A DNA stretch of 64,000 nucleotides, taken from Cytospora piceicola (Eukaryota > Ascomycota > Sordariomycetes > Diaporthales > Cytosporaceae). The notes under the pieces are model-generated. The model had not been told where the DNA came from, searched no databases, and was given only the letters and a program-made list of their open reading frames with translations. Each line of letters starts with the position of its first letter. The first letter of the stretch is position 1. The position numbers and the translations under genes were made by a program. This document shows, piece after piece, positions 8,101 through 18,300 of the stretch. The DNA lies in NCBI GenBank assembly GCA_023375675.1, contig JALQBC010000021.1, positions 186,001-250,000 on the forward strand, given 5' to 3'.

Positions 8101-10737
8101 TCAGAATTGATATCCAAGCCCAAACACCGAGTCCATAGGTGCCATCTCTAGCCCATTGAGTATCTCCCTGATAGAATCTTGCACGCGGTCACTGCCAAAC
8201 TCTAGATCGTCAAAGTGGGACGACTCAGATGCCGGCTTGGGATCCATGATGTCAAAGGAGTCTCCAGCTTGTGGGTCGAGGAGATGTATACTGGAGCCCG
8301 CCGCAAACTCCAGATCATCGAAATGAGAGAACTCGGGGGTATTCTTGGGATCCGTAGTGGTGAACTCCATGTCAAACGGGCCTTCAGCTGACAAGTTAAG
8401 GAGGTGTGTACTGGCCGGCGGCACGACATGCAGAAGTTGCCCGTCCACAGTAGAGTTCCCCGCCGCTTGATGATCTTCCGAGACCACGTGGGTTGGTCGT
8501 GGAATTATATCTTCGTTGGTAGGTGTAATAATGGCAGGAGACCCGTCAGTACTTTTCGAGCGAGTCGAGTTAACAGTTGTGTCGACGACCTCGGCGTTCG
8601 CATTGTTGATCAGAACTTGGGCTTGTCGTTGCTGCACCATCGCCTCTCTCATACCGTGTACCCATTCTTCTGCTACAGCAATTCCCATTCTCTTGAGCAC
8701 GTCGTCTTTACTGCCACCATTCAAGTTGGGGGCATCTCGAAGACTCGCAGTCACAGTCATGGCAACGGCCAAGAGGAGCGCTAGCTTCGATGTGACCGGG
8801 CCGAGATAGAACCTGCTTTTCCAGAACTGCACGAGAAATGAGAGCGATCGGTTGAGGACCTGTTCGAAGATTCCTGCTGTTTGCTGCTTTGGTGCTGAGA
8901 TAAGATTTGCTAGGCTGCGCCGGTGCAACTTTCCCACAGCTAGACAGGAGCAGAGAGCCGCGCGGGCAACGTCTGCCCAAAGGAGCTGGTGGGCCATGGT
9001 CTGGACGTTTGGTCCCGACTCGACGTCGGTGTCCTGACAGAGGCTTTGGAACTGGTCGAGAATTGAGATGGAGTGATCCCAAACTTCCATCAACTGGCCT
9101 TGCAGCGAGACGTCATAGGGCTTGCCAATGATAGCGCCCATCCCGGGAATGAGGGCGAAGCTGTGCAGCATCGTCGATATCAAGGTCTGCTGGAGCCTTT
9201 GAACCGTACAGCTTCCCAGGGTTGTTGGCGATCCTGCCCTCAGCTCGAGAGGCAATTCTGCGACGAAATCATCAAAGGCTCGTCGTAGGTCGGCCTGCAA
9301 GATTGCGAGGCGACTCGGCCCATTGGAGCATAGTTCATGTTGCAACTGCATGATGATTCTCGCCAGCTTTGCCGTGAAGAAGCCGAACTTGGCATCGAGC
9401 TCACTTTGACTATGAGTCTCCCACTGCTCTGGAATAGGAACAGCAGAAGATTGCCTAAGGCTCTGCAAGCCTGTGGATGATGGGGGAGGGCAGTCGATTT
9501 CATCCACGAATAATACAAACTGTGTTCCACTTCGGATGGAGTAGTCCAAGCTGAGACGCAGGAAGCATGCCCAGAGCCGCTTTCTCATCTCAGCTTCATA
9601 AGGGCTCAAGTTTGGGAGGCAAATAGGGTCACGGTGAAGACCCATAACCAGGACAATCTGGCAAGCGAAGCTCTGAATTCCTAGCATATTGCTCATATCG
9701 TCCGCGTCTGACGCTGATATCGTCTTCATTATCGTCAACAACAAGAGAAGTTGCATGATCTCGATGGAGGGTTTGCGAAACTGTGTCGAGGAGTGTATGC
9801 AGTCTTCCACATATCGAGCCAGTCTGCGGCCAAGAAGTCGATTCGTCTCACTATCTTGCATGGCAATGGCGACGACGAGGAATATACGCAGCAGTGGCAG
9901 GCTGTCGTCGACAATACCCTCGGGACCCAAAGGAAATATCTCGTCAAGATCCTCGACCAGCACAGCTGGATCCAAGATGGTGTAGATTCGACCCCACTTT
10001 TGACAGTACTGCGTGATCCAGGCTTCGCAGCTCGGTCTGTCTGGCAAGAGAGTCCGCGGACAGCCGGTTGTCGAGAAGCCCGGTATCAGCCTGGGAAGTA
10101 CTTGGTTCGCCTCCTTGACAAGTTTCTGAAGCTCCTTGAAAGCTTGTCTGTTCTCCTGGAAACCATCTGATCCGCTTAACATGGCACTAATGACCAGCAT
10201 TTCCCTGCATGGCGCCATCCAGTGTGTGATGCCCACCAACCGTTCATTGGTCCCATGTCGGACCTCCGGCAGGAATCTTCTGTTGGGTTCGTCGGGACGG
10301 ACAGAGGTGAGGATGTTGCTCCTCCCTATGGGAGTTGAGCTGCACATCTGAGCTGGGCTTGTCAAAGTAGACTCGTCTGTGCCGGGAGGAGTGTTCGGTG
10401 TGTCATAACTGGACCTTACTGCCGGTTGTGCAACCCCCTTCGCCGTCATTGAGCCATCTTTTTGGTTGCCATCCGAGGTAGGGTTCCGATTTGTTGTTGG
10501 CGAGGCGGAGGGGGTGTTCATAGATGTATTGCTGCCCTCGTACGCGCACTCAGAGGGCGCACCGCGGCCCGAGCAGGGGCCGCAGGGGAGCAATCGGTCG
10601 CAACGCGTCTTCCGGGTCCGGCAGGGCCAGCACGAGACTGGATCCCGATGCCTGGGGCCCTTTCGGCCTATTTTCCTCTTGCGTTGTCTGTCAAAGTCGT
10701 CAGAAGTTAGACAGCTGAACGTCATATATCGAGGCAT
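8101..10737 (-). CDS. Zn2Cys6 transcription factor of the PKS locus
   Basis: An 878-codon open frame. The N-terminal zinc cluster is complete (Cys36-x2-Cys39-x6-Cys46-x5-Cys52-x2-Cys55-x8-Cys64), with basic residues on both sides. The middle region (about residues 230-560) looks like the fungal-specific transcription-factor domain, including RKRLWACFLRLSLDYSIRSG. The acidic C-terminus carries a diverged ~35-residue duplication in which each copy ends in SHFDDLEF, a plausible activation region. It is likely the pathway-specific nuclear regulator of the neighbouring PKS, P450 and MFS genes (inference from position). I take the first ATG; a short 5' intron just before the zinc cluster cannot be ruled out. 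Confidence 0.8.
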   Translation of the reverse strand: MPRYMTFSCLTSDDFDRQRKRKIGRKGPRHRDPVSCWPCRTRKTRCDRLLPCGPCSGRGAPSECAYEGSNTSMNTPSASPTTNRNPTSDGNQKDGSMTAKGVAQPAVRSSYDTPNTPPGTDESTLTSPAQMCSSTPIGRSNILTSVRPDEPNRRFLPEVRHGTNERLVGITHWMAPCREMLVISAMLSGSDGFQENRQAFKELQKLVKEANQVLPRLIPGFSTTGCPRTLLPDRPSCEAWITQYCQKWGRIYTILDPAVLVEDLDEIFPLGPEGIVDDSLPLLRIFLVVAIAMQDSETNRLLGRRLARYVEDCIHSSTQFRKPSIEIMQLLLLLTIMKTISASDADDMSNMLGIQSFACQIVLVMGLHRDPICLPNLSPYEAEMRKRLWACFLRLSLDYSIRSGTQFVLFVDEIDCPPPSSTGLQSLRQSSAVPIPEQWETHSQSELDAKFGFFTAKLARIIMQLQHELCSNGPSRLAILQADLRRAFDDFVAELPLELRAGSPTTLGSCTVQRLQQTLISTMLHSFALIPGMGAIIGKPYDVSLQGQLMEVWDHSISILDQFQSLCQDTDVESGPNVQTMAHQLLWADVARAALCSCLAVGKLHRRSLANLISAPKQQTAGIFEQVLNRSLSFLVQFWKSRFYLGPVTSKLALLLAVAMTVTASLRDAPNLNGGSKDDVLKRMGIAVAEEWVHGMREAMVQQRQAQVLINNANAEVVDTTVNSTRSKSTDGSPAIITPTNEDIIPRPTHVVSEDHQAAGNSTVDGQLLHVVPPASTHLLNLSAEGPFDMEFTTTDPKNTPEFSHFDDLEFAAGSSIHLLDPQAGDSFDIMDPKPASESSHFDDLEFGSDRVQDSIREILNGLEMAPMDSVFGLGYQF

Positions 10738-12131
10738 GTTGATAAACAGGTTGGCCGTTAGGCGTGGGAGAGTTGCGGTGAGGTTCTCAAAATCATGTAT
10801 GCTTTTGTTCCATTCTTCCAGACTGCAGCGGTTGAACCAGACTCGGGCGAACGGAACATCTTATCACCGTCAGCCTGTCAGCAAATAAGCCACATACCGG
10901 TACATGTACCTACCTAGGTACCTAGGTACTCAAGGATGTACGTATCAACCTACCATGTTTCTGAAAAAAGCAACGATATAGCCATTACTGAGGTACTAGT
11001 ACGGCTAGTCAATATACGCCCTGGCTTCCAGTCTTTGTCCGGCAAAACTACAGTCATAATGGTATCAGCTTACTATGGAGGCATGGGTTTGGAAAGGTGC
11101 AGCACTGGCTCTTCACGATACTCGATTGGTCTTGTTGGTAGCCACATTCGAATCACTGAAAACGGTTATCTGTACCATTAAGTACATATTGATACGCAAC
11201 ATTCCAACCACATGCGGCGGGAGGACGAGATTCAAAATTGAGATCCGAAATTATTCCTCCTCTCTTCCTGCTTCCTGTATACTATGTGTTACTGATTGAC
11301 TTGCAATCGTACTTGGGTACTTCATTTGAAGCTTGCTTTTTGTCAGGCCACTTGAGCATGAAAAGGGGGTCTCGAAACATTTCGAACGGGCCGAATTCTG
11401 AGGTGAGAACGACGTAGCCCTTCCGCATGCTATCAGGTACACAGCTGGAGTAAGCACTTGAGCTGAATCCATGTGCAGCAGAGCGTCTTGTCGCTGAGGC
11501 AACAGAATCCTTCCTGCTTACTGAGCTAGACTGTATGGTCCGTCGACACTCGTTTATGCTTGTTTCAGCTGCTGACGGAGATTGACGCCGGTCTCAGGGG
11601 ACATCGGAACCATAACGCATGATTCGAATATTGCGGCGCAGGATTGACTCTTTGCGCGCAGATCATACAAGCATCGGATTGGGTCAGAGGTCAACGAACC
11701 GAGTATTACGCTCAGGCGTACGCCGTATACAAAATTCAGAATTCGGATCAAGTCATTTCTCCCGAACATTCTGAAACGAAATAATTACCAATCTGGCACA
11801 AGAGAATCGTATATTGGGGAAACTACGTTGCAAGTGAGTCGACACTGACGACTGATCGTGACCAGTGGTGTTGGCACGCTCGAGAACCTCTAGTTAATTC
11901 CTTATCACATAGATACCTAGGTAGTCAATGTGGCTTTGACCCAATCAAGCCAATTTAAGCAACCACGCATATGAGTGAGGTTAAACATAATCCTTTCGAA
12001 GTGTCTAATAGCCAAATCTTGGTTGTTTCGACTGGTCCTAGCCTCGTCTTCCGTCTCAAGATGCGGCGGGCGACATGAGACTCGATGGAAGCTTGATATG
12101 TACAGTCAACCTACTCGCCTCTAAGGTGAGA
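10738..12131. repeat. Intergenic with ACCTAGGT palindromes (10912-10927, 11915-11922)
   Basis: About 1.4 kb without a supported gene, between the start of the Zn2Cys6 gene and the end of the P450 gene. Two overlapping palindrome copies lie at 10912-10927 and one at 11915-11922. Short minus-strand open frames (11251-11502, 11554-11769) have no recognised domain. Confidence 0.5.
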
Positions 12132-14195
12132 CTAGTTCTGGGCGTATCCCCTGGTTGCTGAAGTTCGGGGGCGCAGGTGGACTTTGAAATCCGCTTGGAC
12201 CGCTAACCAGTAATTTTTGACCTGCCAGTGATCACCTTCGCGTGGTAATTCCATCTACAACAGCTCGAGTTAACCCCTGCTAACAAACAATTCTTTGCAA
12301 TTCCCTCGGGAGGGCTTTCAAGAAATAAGAAGAAAACACAGGGTTTACTGCTAGACTTGTGGCTTACCTCGAATTTCAAGATCAGGGTAGGAATGAGCTT
12401 ATAGATCTCGAGGTACGATATATTCTTCCCCAGGCATGTACGGCTTCCTCCTCCGAACTGTTGGTTGGTAATGTCGCGTTAGTTAGCCATTCATACGGTG
12501 TAACGGATTAGTTGCTGTGTCTATCAAGCCCGGGAGCTTCAAAGTATCAGAGCGTCAAACTCACCGTAAGCAAGCAATTCTGCATCTTCCTACGCTGTGT
12601 CTCATCACCAATGAGCCATCTTCCCGGGTTCCATTCATTCGCGTCCGGTCCAAAGATATGTTTATCACGGTGTATGACCCAAGGATTCATTCCCACGATC
12701 GTCCCCTCGGCGAAATATCTCCCGCATACTTGTGCTCCACCTTGTGGGACAACTCGTTCTAAGCAGAACCCTATCGCCGAGTACAGTCGCTGTGCTTCCT
12801 TCACGCAGGCGTCGAGGTACGGTAGTTCCCTGGATTGTTTCCATGTGACAATTTCGGAGAGTCTTCCTTCTTCGCGAGCCTGGTCGAGTTCCTCCAGTAG
12901 TTTCTTCATAGAGGCTGGGTTTTCGAGAAGGAAACATATTATGGCGCGTAAGAGGATGGCTGTCGTGTCGCTTCCGGCCAGCACTATCGAGAGTCAAAGG
13001 TTAGTGGCTTTCGTGAGACCCCATAATAATACGACGGATGAGTAGAATCGAGATTCCTCTCTCCCAAAGGCACAAGCGTTGACTATAACATAAGATGGTT
13101 TCTTGGAAATACGTACTGTTCGAAGTGGTCCAGGCAGTGACGAACCAATCTGGAATACTCGGATCTTTCTTTTTGATAGCCAAGAATCTCGACATGAAAT
13201 CCTTGGAGTTGTATTCCGACAGGGTGTGCTTCTCGATTTCGATAGTGGTCCGCTCTCGAGCTCTGGCCAGAGCAAACGACACAACAGGCGTAGTCTCCTC
13301 CGGAAGCAGAGCCCGAACCCAAGTGTTTTTTGCCCATAAGCGGTCGACCCACGGAATTTGTCCAGCCTGAACCATGGTCTTATCAGCACTGACTTGGATA
13401 ACTGGGTGTAATGATGCGTAAGTTCCCTCGCAGGATGCTCCTTACCCAGGCAGTATATCTGAACATGGAAAAGATCTGAGCCATGATGCCATCAACGTCC
13501 TCAGCTTTGTCAAGAAAGCCGAGACGTTTGCTGAAAGTTATTTCGCCCATGACATCGAAGGCGAACCATTGGAGCCACGTTCCAAGGTCACATGGCTCGG
13601 AAGTTTGGCTCTGGACTTTTAGGCGTCTCAAGAAAAACTCGATGGTGGTGTCAACATATGGTTCGAATTCAACGAGGGTACTCATAGAATAAATGCTTGC
13701 GATAGGTTTCTTCATCTGACGATGTAGCAGGTTGTCTTGAGTGTTGAACAGCCCCTGCATGACTTTTCCTTTGGACATAGGCTGCAAGACTTTGTAGAAG
13801 TCAGACTGCAAGCAATTAGTATTTCATTTAACACTATTGTTGTCGTGATCTTGCTAGAACATCTGCAAACAATTACTCACCTTTCCAAAATTTGAACTCG
13901 CACCGTAGATTTTAGTGATCTCTCGAGGATCGCCAACAGCGATGCAGTTGGGCCCGAGCCGGACAAGGTTGCCATACTTTTCATGTAGTCTCATGTGAAT
14001 GAGATGAGCTTTCCCCGAGTTCGCCCACAACATCCGGGGAAGGTTTGAGACAGCAGCCCCCCAAGGACCCGAAATATGCGATTGCTTCGTCCATTGGCGG
14101 TAAAAGTATATCAGGACTACCAACAAGAATATTGCGAGTACAGTCATTCCGGAGACGCTGTATCTCGGTGTAAAATACCCGGTGAAGTTCTCCAT
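12132..14195 (-). CDS. Cytochrome P450 monooxygenase of the PKS locus
   Basis: Six exons (14195-13881, 13805-13446, 13366-13117, 12983-12565, 12457-12368, 12254-12132) join in phase to 518 residues. The introns are 75, 79, 133, 107 and 113 nt, each with canonical donors and CTRAY branch points. Features in order: an N-terminal membrane anchor (TVLAIFLLVVLIYFYR), the I-helix oxygen-binding motif MLAGSDTT, the ExxR motif EAQR, WNPGRW, the haem-binding loop FGGGSRTCLG, and the C-terminal YWLAVQADFKVHLRPR. It resembles the fungal pisatin-demethylase/benzoate-hydroxylase-like P450s often found in metabolite clusters. ER-anchored and intact; probably a tailoring oxidase for the polyketide. It is divergent from the PKS gene across 1.1 kb. 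Confidence 0.9.
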
Positions 14196-15319
14196 AGCGG
14201 ATTAAAAGTGTTAAGTTGCTCGTGCGGCGAATTTGGTAAAACTTTGGACAATGCAAGTATGACCATCTAGGAAGGAGTACTGTTTCACCCTTCTTCAGAA
14301 GCTATCTTGAGCTCCGTCACACCCTCTAATAAACTTCCTTTGTCACACCTTCGACAGTGCTGGTATAATCCGCATATCCATTTCGAGTATGCCCGGGTCA
14401 TGTCCTCTTTCAACTCTCGTCAGCCTTCGTGGAGGAGCGGATTCCTGGCTGACGGATTGCCCTTTTTGGTTACGGGTTTAATGTATAGGTCAGGTGTAAG
14501 TCCATTCAAAATTGCCTTGAAGGGTATTTTAGGAGTGCTAATGGCGGAAAAGGAGCATCGTTCTGAGTACTTGGGTAAAAGTATAGAATCTTCCAGTTCA
14601 AACGCAGTCAGCCTTGTGGCTTTCGACATTGTTTGTAAGGTTGCACGTCAATAATCGCAGCAAGGTTTGTTTTCCTGACACGATTCGCACCGCCCGAGAT
14701 CAGATCATGAGTACATATGTACATGGGATTGGGTCCAGGGGCCGGCTCCTAGCTGACAACTTGTACCTCTTTTCGGCTCCGGAGGTGTCGTATGGGGCAA
14801 TTGTGGCTCCATTTAAGGATCTCTCAGAGGATTCAAGTACGCCACAGGTCTGATAAGCTTTTCCGCAAATTTCGGTGTGCCAGCTCCTGGAGCAACGGCC
14901 TCGCTAGGGCTGACTCTTTCTACCTATTAGGTAGTAAGATAGCAGATACTCGATCTCCGAGATCTTGAGTCCGACGAACGGACTTTGGAAAAAAGGCACA
15001 GTGACTTCCACTATACTCGAATTGTATATAATTCAACAGAACTTGACACCACTACAAGTTAAGCATAGCCCGACTAAGACCGCTTGTGGGAGTTCGAGGA
15101 GCCAAGTCCGCGGCGAAAATCCCACAACTAGCCCAATATCACATCTGGTTCTATCTTTTTACTTTGTGAGATCTCTGTTCTTTGAAGGACTGATAAACCT
15201 CGTCCTTGAAATTCTTTCGCAGTGTGGTGGTTCTTTATAACGCCCCTTGCCTTCCTCACTGTCTCACTGTTGTTTGAGTTTCCTGGACTTGGCATTTTGT
15301 CACTGAAACTTCCAACCAA
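14196..15319. other. Bidirectional promoter region between P450 and PKS
   Basis: About 1.1 kb separates the divergent P450 and PKS start codons. It contains a perfect everted repeat (14968-14984, listed separately), a TATA-like TATATAATT near 15025, and TTTATAAC about 85 bp before the PKS ATG. A 115-codon plus-strand open frame at 14307-14654 has no recognisable content and I do not call it. Confidence 0.5.
14968..14984. promoter_or_regulatory. Everted CCG-N5-CGG repeat, candidate Zn2Cys6 site
   Basis: AGTCCG-ACGAA-CGGACT is a perfect 6-bp inverted repeat with a 5-bp spacer and outward-facing CCG/CGG triplets. Zn2Cys6 dimers bind paired CGG triplets in direct, inverted or everted orientation. 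It lies about 340 bp before the PKS start, in the shared PKS/P450 promoter. Binding by the cluster regulator is inferred. Confidence 0.4.
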
Positions 15320-18300
15320 ATGTCTTGTGATACCTTCTTCCTCTTGGGTGACCAGGCTGGAGAACTCCTGCCAGCCATTCGAGAGGTGAACAGACTCTCA
15401 ACAAACTGTGAAGCCCTCCATGGCTTCCTCCAAGAGTCTACACGGCGGCTGCGCTCTTGTGTCTTCAAGGCACCGTCCCAGTTCAGACGACGAGTCCCGG
15501 CATTCGAGTCTGTATTGGATCTTGCGACCCTGTTCGAGAAACCTGACCAGGAGCAGAGAGACAATTCCGTGCTGCGAACTCCGCTTCTCTGCGTGGCCCA
15601 GATGGGTCACCTAATTTCGTATGTGAACTCCTGTGGCTTCGCTCGGATCTGTTCAGTGTTGATACTGACCTGTCGGTAATAGGCATTTGCATTCTCATCC
15701 TGAAGCTCTTCAAAATTCGAAATATGGTAGAATCAGGGTTACGGGCATCTGTACCGGTCTTCTCACGGCCGCAGCTGTGTCGAGCTGCACTACCCTCACA
15801 GAACTTGTCGCAATTGCAGGCGACATCGTGCAGTTGTCCTTCCAGATAGGCCTCGAGATAATTCTCCGATCAGGAGCCATCGACCGTTCGCCTGGCAGCT
15901 GGTCAACGGTGGTTAGCCATGTTTCAGCAAATGACGCCCAAACGACCATCGACTCGTTCAACAAGGCCAGGGGAGATCTCCAGTCACATTGGGCCTACAT
16001 CAGTGCTGAGGGGGTAAACTCTATCACCATCAGCGGACCACCGTCAACCACAAGAGAACTCCTTGAGGAAGCCCCTCTTTTCCGCAATGCGAAAACACTC
16101 CCTCTGTCTATAGAGGCTGCATTCCATGCAAGACACCTCGAGCCACTGTCTTGGACGAGATGTGCCGAGGGTGTCGATTTGGCAACCCTGAACAGGCCAA
16201 TTCGGCACTACTTATTATCGCCAAGCTCAGGCGAGAAATATGCCGGCAGCATTCTATCTGAAGTGTTGCTCGATGTCCTCAACGATATCTCACAGTATCC
16301 GGTTTCACTGAAGGCTCTCTGCAACGGTCTGCACAAGTCCATGGAAAATGCTCAAGGGGCAACTCTCCGTTGCTTTGGGCCAGTGACATCCGCCAAGGCA
16401 ATCAAAAATCAACTCCACAGCCTTGGATTCGACTTACACGATGCAGACAAGGATATCCCTGCCAATGCATCCGCGGTCAACTCTTCCAACGATATCGCCA
16501 TCGTTGGTATGTCAGTTCGTCTGCCCGGCAGCGAAACTCTTGAAGAACTCTGGAAGGTCCTTGAAGACGGTCGAGATCTTCATGAAAAGATTCGCCCCGA
16601 CCGGTTCGACGTCGACACGCACTGTGACACAACGGGCAAAACCAACAACACGACCCTCACACCCTATGGCGTGTTCATAGACAGGCCCGGATACTTTGAT
16701 ATCAGGCTGTTCAATATGAGTCCCCGTGAGGCGGCGCAGACGGATCCTCAGATGAGATTGGCACTGTTGACGACGTATGAGGCGCTGGAGATGGCTGGGT
16801 ACGCGCCCAACAGCTCGCCTTCGACGAATACGCGGCGGATTGGGAGTTTCATTGGGCAGACTAGCGATGATTATCGCGAGGTGAACGCAAGCCAGAAGAT
16901 CGACACATATTTTATCACTGGTGGGATTAGGGCCTTTGCACCGGGAAGACTGAATTGTAAGTGACTCCATTCTGAGGCCACTGTTATAACCACTGACTGG
17001 GAGATTTCCAGACCACTTTGGATGGGAGGGCCCCTCTTATTCGGTAGACACAGCGTGCTCCTCCAGTGCCGCCTCGATTCAACTAGCATGTACATCCATT
17101 CTGGCAGGGGAATGCGACATGGCCGTGGGCGGCGGGGTCAACTTCCTCACCGCGTCAGATCTCTTCGCTGGTCTATCGAGGGGATCATTCCTCTCTAAAA
17201 CGGGCGGCTGCAAGACTTTCGATGACGAAGCGGATGGCTATGTTCGAGCTGATGCCATCGGTGTTGTTGTGCTGAAACGCCTCGACGCTGCGATCAAGGA
17301 TAGAGATAACGTCCTTGCGGTATTGAAGTGTGCCGTGACGAATCACTCTGCTGAGGCTGTGAGTATTACACACCCACATGCCGAAACCCAGGAACGGCTG
17401 TTCAATATGGCGCTCAACAAGGCTGGTCTGGAACCAAACGACATTGATTACGCTGAGCTTCATGGCACGGGCACCCAGGCAGGTGACGCGACGGAGTCGA
17501 GGTCGGTTACCAATGTGTTGACCAGGGGTCGGTCGCCTTCTGATCCTCTATACATTGGTACTGTCAAGCCGAATTTGGGACATGGCGAGGCGGGTAGTGG
17601 TGTAACCTCACTCATCAAGGCAGTTCTGATGATGAGGTATAATGCCATCCCGCCGCATGTGGGCATCAAGGGAAAGATCAACCATAGGCTACCACCGTTG
17701 AAGGAGCTCAATACACATATCTCCTTTGATACCACCCCATTCTATGCAAGAACAAATGGAGATGGAAAGAGGAGAATTCTTATCAACAATTTTGACGCCG
17801 CTGGAGGTAACACCTCGATGATCATCGAGGATCCGCCGGTCTTGGGCGTTGAGGGGGTTGATCCGCGCAGCCACCACATCGTTGCTGTGTCTGGAAAGAC
17901 AGCTGGATCAATTCTGAATAATTCGAAACGTCTGCTCGATTACATTCAGAACAATCCAACGGCCCGAAAGGAGTTTGTTGCGTACAGCACAACCGCAAGA
18001 CGCATGCACCACCCGATCAGACAAGCTCATGCCGTTTCGTCAATCGATGACCTCGCCGCAGCCCTTAAAAAGTCGATAGAAGAAGGCAAATGGCCCAAAC
18101 CATCCTCAGCACCTCGTCCCGTGGTTTTTATGTTCACTGGCCAAGGATCACAGTACATGTCGATGGCCACTGAGCTATTCGAAACCCACGCCACCTTCGG
18201 AGACATGCTCCGAAGGTGCGAGCACATTTGTGCTTCGCGCGGGAATTCCACGTTCTTGCCTTTGATCACAGACAAGTCTGCCGACGTCTCTAAGGCCACC

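Noticed and set aside
14307..14654. A 115-codon open frame in the PKS/P450 promoter region
   Set aside because: No recognisable sequence, and it overlaps the region expected to be a bidirectional promoter.
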